From assembly GCA_023390395.1 (NCBI GenBank), contig JAEWCY010000106.1:1-19124 (forward strand): 19,124 nucleotides of DNA, read 5' to 3'. Shown piece after piece: positions 14,089 to 19,124 of this stretch (positions within the stretch are counted from its first letter, which is position 1; each line of letters opens with the position of its first letter). The DNA is from Pseudomonadota bacterium (GTDB taxonomy: Bacteria > Desulfobacterota > Desulfovibrionia > Desulfovibrionales > Desulfovibrionaceae). The position numbers and the translations under genes are program-made. The notes beneath the pieces were generated by a model. It searched no databases. It saw only the letters and a program-made list of their open reading frames with translations, and was not told the origin of the DNA.

Positions 14089-15224
14089 GCGGCGGCCAGG
14101 GCTCGGCCCAGGTCCTCCTGGAGATCGGCCGCCGATTCCAGGCCCACGGACAGGCGCACCAGGGCGTCGGAGATGCCGCGCGCCGCCCGTTCGGCCGGGG
14201 GCATGGCCGCGTGGGACATGGTCGCCGGATAGGACAGGATGGATTCCACTCCGCCCAGGCTCACGGCCAGCTTGACCAGGCGCAGCCCGCGCATGAAGGC
14301 CTTGGCCGCCTCGGGGCTGGCCAACTCGAAGCTCAGCACCGCCCCGGGGCCCGCGGCCTGGCGGGCGTGGACGGCGTGGCCGGGATGGCCGGGCAGGCCC
14401 GGGTAGTGGACCCGGGCCACCTCTGGCCGGGCGGAGAGCCACTGCGCCAGGGCGGCGGCCGTGGCCTGCTCGGCTTCCAGGCGCACGGCCAGGGTGCGCA
14501 GGCCGCGAAGGAGCAGCCACGAGTCCCGGGGCGAGAGCACCGCGCCGAAGGCGTTCTGGATGCCGGCCAGCCGCCGGCCGACGTCGGCGTCGGCCGTGAC
14601 CGCCAGCCCCGCCACCAGGTCGCTGTGGCCGCCGAGGAACTTGGTGGCGCTGTGCAGGACGATGTCGAAGCCGAGGGGGATGGGGCGTTGCAGCAAGGGC
14701 GTCATGAAGGTGTTGTCGATGATGGCGACGAGCCCCCGCTCCCGGGCCAGGGCGGCCAGGCCGGCCAGGTCGGCCACGGCCAGGAGCGGATTGGACGGGC
14801 TTTCCACGTACAGCGCCTTGACGTCGGGGGTGACGGCCCTTTTGACGGCGTCGAGGTCCGTGACGTCCACGAAGGTGGTGGCGAGGCCTAAGCGCGCGAA
14901 GAGCGTGGTCAGCACGCGGTAGGCCCCGCCGTAGAGGTCGCGGCAGGCCAGGATGCGCTCGCCCGGGGAAAAAAGAAGGAGCGTGGAGGCGATGGCGGCC
15001 ATGCCCGAGGCGAAAGCCAGGCCCCGCGCCCCGCCTTCCAGGGCGGCGATGGATTCTTCCAGGGCGGCCCGGGTGGGGTTGCCGCTGCGGGAGTAGTCGT
15101 AGGGGCCGAAGCGCTCGGGATCGGCCTGGGCGAAGGTGGAGCTCACGTGGAGGGGCGGGGCGAGGTCGCCGAAGCCGTCTTCGGGGTGCTCGCCGCCGTG
15201 GACGAGCAGGGTGGTCAGGTCCAT
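14067..15224 (-). CDS. Cystathionine gamma-synthase/beta-lyase family PLP enzyme, paralogue B
   Basis: A 385-residue PLP enzyme of the Cys/Met metabolism family. It starts at the ATG at 15224, which lies 13 bp after the end of the paralogous gene upstream, with AAAGG as a weak ribosome-binding site. YDYSRSGNPTR (42-52) holds the tyrosine and arginine that bind the PLP phosphate of the neighbouring subunit. DLYGG (96-100) stacks on PLP, Asp170 in DNTFMTPLLQRP binds the ring nitrogen, and Lys195 in HSATKFLGGH forms the Schiff base. The SLGGVES segment near residue 325 is also conserved. Family members make or break cystathionine, or release H2S from cysteine or homocysteine. Sequence alone does not separate gamma-synthase, beta-lyase and gamma-lyase. 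The adjacent paralogue recalls the metI-metC pair of Bacillus, so one gene may make cystathionine and the other may cleave it. Confidence 0.85.
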   Translation of the reverse strand: MDLTTLLVHGGEHPEDGFGDLAPPLHVSSTFAQADPERFGPYDYSRSGNPTRAALEESIAALEGGARGLAFASGMAAIASTLLLFSPGERILACRDLYGGAYRVLTTLFARLGLATTFVDVTDLDAVKRAVTPDVKALYVESPSNPLLAVADLAGLAALARERGLVAIIDNTFMTPLLQRPIPLGFDIVLHSATKFLGGHSDLVAGLAVTADADVGRRLAGIQNAFGAVLSPRDSWLLLRGLRTLAVRLEAEQATAAALAQWLSARPEVARVHYPGLPGHPGHAVHARQAAGPGAVLSFELASPEAAKAFMRGLRLVKLAVSLGGVESILSYPATMSHAAMPPAERAARGISDALVRLSVGLESAADLQEDLGRALAAAGPAGPP

Positions 15225-15237
15225 GCGGGGTCGCCTT

Positions 15238-16389
15238 TCAGGGTAGGGGGTTGCGGGGCCGCAGCACGGCCTCGAGGTCGGCGATGAGGTCGGCCGGGTC
15301 CTCCAGGCCGATGGACAGGCGCAGCAGGCCGTCGGTGACGCCCAGCCGGGCGCGCCTTTCGGGTTCGATGTCGGCGTGGGTCTGCACCGCCGGCAGGGTG
15401 ACGAGGGATTCCACGCCGCCGAGGCTCTCGGCGAAAAGGAAAAGCCGCACCCCGGCCAGGATGTCCGCCACCCGCGACGGGTCGGCCAACTCAAAGGAGA
15501 CCATGGCCCCGAAGCCAGCGGCCTGGAGTGTCTGCCGATCGTGGCCGGGATGGCTGGCCAGGCCGGGGTAGTGCACCCTGGCCACGGCCGGATGGCCGCA
15601 GAGGAAGGCGGCCACGTCCAGGGCGCTGGCCTGCTGGCGGCGAAGCCGCACGCCCAGGGTCTTGAGCCCGCGCAGGAGCAACCAGCAGTCCTGCGGTCCG
15701 GGCACGGCCCCGGCCGCGTTCTGGAAAAAGGCCAGCCGCTCGGCCAGGGCCGGGTCCCGGACCACAAGCGCCCCGGCCACCACGTCGTTGTGGCCGCCGA
15801 GGTACTTGGAGGCGCTGTAGACCGCGACGTCGGCCCCCAGGGCCAGGGGCCGCTGAAGCAGCGGGGTCATGAAGGTGTTGTCCACGACGAAAAGCGCCCC
15901 GTGGGCCCGGGCCAGCCGGCTAAGCGCCCGCAGGTCCGCCACCTTGAGCAGGGGATTGGTCGGGCTTTCGACGAGGAGCGCCTTGGCCCCGACGGCCAGC
16001 GCCGCTGCCACGGCCGCCGTGTCGGACGTGTCCACGTAGGCGGCCTCGATGCCCATGGGCCGGCAGACGCGCTCGAAGAGCCGGTAGGTGCCGCCGTAGA
16101 GGTCCTCGGTGACCACGATGCGCTCGCCCGGGGCGAAAAGCCGGGTCAGGCAGTCCAGGGCGGCCATGCCCGAGGCGAAGCACAGCCCCCGGCAGCCGCC
16201 GTCGGCCGTGGCCAGGGTCTCTTCCAGCGCCGCCCGGGTGGGGTTGCCCGAGCGCGAATAGTCGTAGCCCGTGGATTGCCCGAGTCCGGGATGGCGGAAG
16301 GTGGCGGTCTGGTAGATGGGCATGGTCGTGGCCCCGGTGCGGTCGTCCCAGCGCGAGCCGCATTGGGCGAGGTAGCTTTCCAGCTGCAT
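15238..16389 (-). CDS. Cystathionine gamma-synthase/beta-lyase family PLP enzyme, paralogue A
   Basis: A 383-residue PLP enzyme, first gene of the pair. The catalytic parts match its neighbour nearly position for position: YDYSRSGNPTR (42-52), DLYGG (96-100), Asp170 and Lys195 in YSASKYLGGH. The ATG at 16389 has a good GGGAGG box and gives the same N-terminal length as the paralogue. Its N-terminus (MQLESYLAQCGSRWDDRTG) differs from the THxG-type start of paralogue B, and it carries more cysteines. Such differences suggest divided roles between cystathionine formation and cleavage; which is which remains open. It is transcribed away from hydE. The upstream DNA has TTGACT (16455-16460, minus strand) but only a poor -10. 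Tandem duplication is the likely origin of the pair. Confidence 0.85.
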   Translation of the reverse strand: MQLESYLAQCGSRWDDRTGATTMPIYQTATFRHPGLGQSTGYDYSRSGNPTRAALEETLATADGGCRGLCFASGMAALDCLTRLFAPGERIVVTEDLYGGTYRLFERVCRPMGIEAAYVDTSDTAAVAAALAVGAKALLVESPTNPLLKVADLRALSRLARAHGALFVVDNTFMTPLLQRPLALGADVAVYSASKYLGGHNDVVAGALVVRDPALAERLAFFQNAAGAVPGPQDCWLLLRGLKTLGVRLRRQQASALDVAAFLCGHPAVARVHYPGLASHPGHDRQTLQAAGFGAMVSFELADPSRVADILAGVRLFLFAESLGGVESLVTLPAVQTHADIEPERRARLGVTDGLLRLSIGLEDPADLIADLEAVLRPRNPLP

Positions 16390-16651
16390 GGCCTGCCTCC
16401 CGTGTCGTGCGCCCGCGGCTGTTCGGGCGGGCTTAATCTTCATCAATTTGGTAGAGTCAATGTAGAAGAGAGCCCGGCCAGGGTCAAGCCGTCGACCTGG
16501 GGCGGTGGTGCAACATGCCGGCATCTCTTCGAATTTTATAATGTATTTTTTTGATCGATTTTATGAGGAATATGACGTAGCCATGGGGCCATGGCCCGGA
16601 CGGCCGCCCGCGCGCGGCGCACGGGCGCAAGAAGACGGGCGGGAGAACGCC
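16390..16651. promoter_or_regulatory. Divergent promoter region between PLP pair and hydE
   Basis: This 262-bp gap separates two divergent operons. The plus strand has TATAAT at 16537-16542 in an A/T-rich stretch (about 16530-16578) but no good -35 at the usual distance, so the hydE promoter may need an activator. The minus strand has TTGACT at 16455-16460 with a weak ATTAAG 17 bp on. The hydE ribosome-binding site GGGAG is at 16641-16645. Open frames across the gap show no recognisable protein. Confidence 0.5.
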
Positions 16652-17710
16652 ATGACCCGAGACTGGACCAGGGAAGCCGTGCTGGGGCTGTTGCGCCGGC
16701 GCGCCGGGGAGGACAGGCAGGCCCTGTACGACCAGGCCGACGCCGTGCGCCGGGAGCACATGGGCGACGAGGTGTACCTGCGCGGCATCGTCGAATTTTC
16801 CAACCAATGCGTGAACGACTGCCTCTATTGCGGCATCCGGGCCTCCAACGGCCGGGTGGCCCGCTACCGCCTGGCCGACGAGGAGATATTGGACGTGGCC
16901 CGGCGCATGTGGGGCTTCGGCCAGACCACGGTGGTGCTGCAATCCGGCGAGGTCCCCTCGCGGGAGGGCGACGCGGCCATGAGTCGGCTCATCGCCCGGA
17001 TCAAGGCCGAGACGCCGCTGGCCGTGACCGTGTCCGTGGGCAACCGGCCGCGCGAGGTCTACGCCGCCTGGCGGGAAAGCGGCATGGACCGCTACCTGCT
17101 GCGCTTCGAGACGAGCGACCCGGCCCTTTTCGCGCGGCTGCACCCGGACTGTTCCCTGACGGAGCGGCTGCGCTGCCTGGCCGACCTGCGCTCCCTCGGC
17201 GTGCAGGTCGGCAGCGGCTTCATGATCGGCCTGCCCGGGGAAAGCCTCGGCGTCCTGGCCGACAACATCCTGCTGTGCCGCGACCTTCGCCTGGACATGA
17301 TCGGCGTCGGCCCGTTTTTGCCCCATCCGGACACGCCGCTTGGCGGCGCGCAAAACGCCCACGCCGCCGACCCGGACATGCACTTCGTGGCCCTGGCCGC
17401 GCTGCGCCTGGCCAACCCCGACGCCCACATCCCGGCCACCACGGCCTATGACGCGCTCTTTCCGGGCACGGGCCGCAACCTGGCGTTGACGCGCGGGGCC
17501 AACGTCTTCATGCCGAGCGCCACGCCCGGGCCGCGCCGCAAGGACTACCTGCTCTATCCGGACAAACCCTGCGTGGACGAGACCGGCGACATGTGCGCCC
17601 GCTGCGTCGTGGGCCGCCTGACGGTCCTCGGCCGCACGGTCGGCATCGGCCCGGGCCATTCCCGCCGGGGCCTGGCCAGAACACTCAACCGCGAGGAAGC
17701 GTCGTCATGA
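16652..17710 (+). CDS. hydE: [FeFe] hydrogenase H-cluster radical SAM maturase HydE
   Basis: A 352-residue radical SAM enzyme needed to build the organometallic H-cluster of [FeFe] hydrogenases. The SAM-binding cluster motif is C53-x3-C57-x2-C60 in NQCVNDCLYCG. VVLQSGE (94-100), RYLLRFET (147-154), the MIGLPGES loop, GPFLPHPDTPL (220-230) and IPATTA (260-265) match HydE of Thermotoga maritima along the whole chain. The C-terminal C307-x7-C315-x2-C318 matches the second, non-essential cluster site of that enzyme. These features favour HydE over the related PylB and BioB. The ATG at 16652 has GGGAG upstream; longer starts would translate the promoter region. The stop overlaps the start of metY (ATGA). 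No hydF, hydG or hydrogenase gene is in view, so the hydrogenase is elsewhere. Confidence 0.93.
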   Translation: MTRDWTREAVLGLLRRRAGEDRQALYDQADAVRREHMGDEVYLRGIVEFSNQCVNDCLYCGIRASNGRVARYRLADEEILDVARRMWGFGQTTVVLQSGEVPSREGDAAMSRLIARIKAETPLAVTVSVGNRPREVYAAWRESGMDRYLLRFETSDPALFARLHPDCSLTERLRCLADLRSLGVQVGSGFMIGLPGESLGVLADNILLCRDLRLDMIGVGPFLPHPDTPLGGAQNAHAADPDMHFVALAALRLANPDAHIPATTAYDALFPGTGRNLALTRGANVFMPSATPGPRRKDYLLYPDKPCVDETGDMCARCVVGRLTVLGRTVGIGPGHSRRGLARTLNREEASS

Positions 17711-19011
17711 GCGAACACGCCCGAAAAACCGGCCTCGGCACCCTGGCCCTGCACGCGGGCCAGGAGGACGATCCCACCACCCACGCCCGGGCCGTGCCCA
17801 TCTACGCCACGGCCTCCTACAACTTCACCGACGCCGAGCACGCCGCGAGCCTTTTTGGGCTCAAGTCCTTCGGCAACATCTATTCGCGTCTGACCAACCC
17901 CACCAACGAGGTGCTGGAAAAGCGCCTGGCCGCCCTGGAAGGCGGCGTGGGAGCCCTGGCCCTGGCCAGCGGCCAGGCCGCCATCACCGCCGCCGTCCTG
18001 ACCATCACCCACGCCGGCCAGAACTTCATCGCCTCCAAAAACCTCTACGGCGGCACCTGGACGCTTTTTACCCAGACCCTGCGCAACCTCGGCGTGACCG
18101 TGCGTTTCTTCGACCCCGCCCGGCCCGGGGACATCCGCGAACTGGCCGATGCCGATACCCGCTGCGTCTACATCGAGAGCCTGGGCAACCCGCGAAACGA
18201 CGTGCCGGATTTCGAGCGCCTCGCGGCCGTCGCCCACGAGTTCGGCCTGCCGCTGATCGTGGACAACACGGTCACGCCGCTTCTGCTGCGGCCTTTCGAG
18301 CACGGCGCGGACATCGTGGTCTATTCCGCCACCAAGTTCCTGGGCGGCCACGGGGTGCACATCGGCGGGGCCGTGGTGGACAGCGGCAATTTCCCCTGGG
18401 CGGACGACCCGGACAAATGGCCGGAGCTGGCCCGGCCGGACCCGTCCTACCACGGCATGGTCTTCACCGACGCCCTGGCGCCGCTCGGCAACCTGGCCTA
18501 TGTCGTCCACATCCGCACCCACTGGCTGCGCGACACCGGGGCCTGCATGAGCCCCTTCGCCGCCTTTCTCTTCCTGCTCGGCATCGAGACCCTGCACCTG
18601 CGCATGCCGCGCCACTGCGAAAACGCCTTGGCCGTGGCCCGCTTCCTGGCCGACCATCCCGCCGTGGCCTGGGTCAACTACCCGGGACTGCCGAGCCACC
18701 CCGACCACGCCCTGGCCGGGCGCTACCTGCCGGACGGGGCCGGGGCCATCGTCGGCTTCGGCGTCAAGGGCGGCAGGGAAGCGGGCGTGCGGCTCATCGA
18801 CAACGTCAGGCTGGCCAGCCACCTGGCCAACATCGGCGACGCCAAGACCCTCATCATCCACCCTGCCTCCACCACCCACCAGCAGCTGACCGAAGACGAG
18901 CAGCGCGCCACGGGCGTGACGCCGGAATACGTGCGCCTGAGCGTCGGCGTCGAGGACGTGGCCGACATCGTCGCCGACCTCGACCAGGCCCTCCGCGCGG
19001 CCGTGGGGTAG
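17707..19011 (+). CDS. metY: O-acetylhomoserine sulfhydrylase family enzyme (MetY)
   Basis: A 434-residue PLP enzyme of the same superfamily as the two genes at 14067-16389 but of the longer MetY type. Lys210 in VVYSATKFLGGHG binds PLP, Asp186 (VDNTVTPLLLRP) holds the ring, and YSRLTNPTNEVLEKR binds the phosphate. The 50-residue insertion with DPSYHG and LRDTGACMSPFAAFLFLLGIETL is typical of O-acetylhomoserine sulfhydrylases, which make homocysteine from O-acetylhomoserine and sulfide. The final HPASTTHQQL segment is also typical. The ATG lies inside the hydE stop (ATGA), so it is translated by coupling. A sulfide-producing anaerobe would use it for direct sulfhydrylation. Some related enzymes act on O-succinyl- or O-phosphohomoserine; specificity is not certain. 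Confidence 0.9.
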   Translation: MSEHARKTGLGTLALHAGQEDDPTTHARAVPIYATASYNFTDAEHAASLFGLKSFGNIYSRLTNPTNEVLEKRLAALEGGVGALALASGQAAITAAVLTITHAGQNFIASKNLYGGTWTLFTQTLRNLGVTVRFFDPARPGDIRELADADTRCVYIESLGNPRNDVPDFERLAAVAHEFGLPLIVDNTVTPLLLRPFEHGADIVVYSATKFLGGHGVHIGGAVVDSGNFPWADDPDKWPELARPDPSYHGMVFTDALAPLGNLAYVVHIRTHWLRDTGACMSPFAAFLFLLGIETLHLRMPRHCENALAVARFLADHPAVAWVNYPGLPSHPDHALAGRYLPDGAGAIVGFGVKGGREAGVRLIDNVRLASHLANIGDAKTLIIHPASTTHQQLTEDEQRATGVTPEYVRLSVGVEDVADIVADLDQALRAAVG

Positions 19012-19051
19012 CAGAGGGGCGGCAGGGGGGAGTGGGGGGAGAGGCCTCCGG

Positions 19052-19124
<73 letters not shown>

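Overview
The window is GC-rich DNA (A/T-rich only in promoter regions) from an anaerobe. It carries a cytoplasmic FdhF-type formate dehydrogenase with a ferredoxin-like partner, an [FeFe]-hydrogenase maturase (HydE), a prenyl-FMN decarboxylase cluster and several sulfur amino acid enzymes. That mix, with the protein style, fits a sulfate-reducing deltaproteobacterium such as a high-GC member of the Desulfovibrionaceae. The taxonomy is an inference; no rRNA or other marker gene is present.

Layout, left to right. (1) 1-317 (+): the C-terminal end of a DctA-type dicarboxylate symporter, cut by the window edge. (2) 440-3164 (-): a two-gene operon of a four-cluster ferredoxin-like subunit followed by a cysteine-type FdhF, overlapping by 8 bp and ending in a clear intrinsic terminator at 347-394. 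(3) 3165-3994: about 830 bp of intergenic DNA with an A/T-rich core. (4) 3995-6069 (+): a TetR repressor followed by an MFS efflux protein; the gap between them holds palindromic operators of the form ATACGARACGTAT. (5) 6135-12024 (-): a probable five-gene operon, in transcription order UbiD-like, UbiD-like, UbiX, YhbP-like flavoprotein and PrpF isomerase. It is preceded by a promoter with perfect -35 and -10 hexamers that flank a near-palindrome, and by a codirectional TetR gene (12309-12992). (6) 13085-13979 (-): a MOSC-domain protein followed by an IscR-like Rrf2 regulator. (7) 14067-16389 (-): two tandem paralogous cystathionine gamma-synthase/beta-lyase family enzymes. (8) 16652-19011 (+): hydE overlapping metY by ATGA. 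(9) 19053-19124: a 72-base pure G run at the end of the window, almost certainly a sequencing artefact.

How the genes may work together. The formate dehydrogenase pair would oxidise formate (or reduce CO2) in the cytoplasm through Fe-S relays. HydE points to an [FeFe] hydrogenase encoded elsewhere. UbiX makes prenylated FMN for the two UbiD-like decarboxylases. PrpF-family isomerases shift C=C bonds in unsaturated di- and tricarboxylic acids, so the operon looks like a dedicated pathway for an unsaturated or aromatic carboxylic acid, gated by the neighbouring TetR protein. The substrate cannot be read from sequence. This operon, with its unusual promoter, is the best candidate for an undescribed system here; the hydE-metY coupling comes second.
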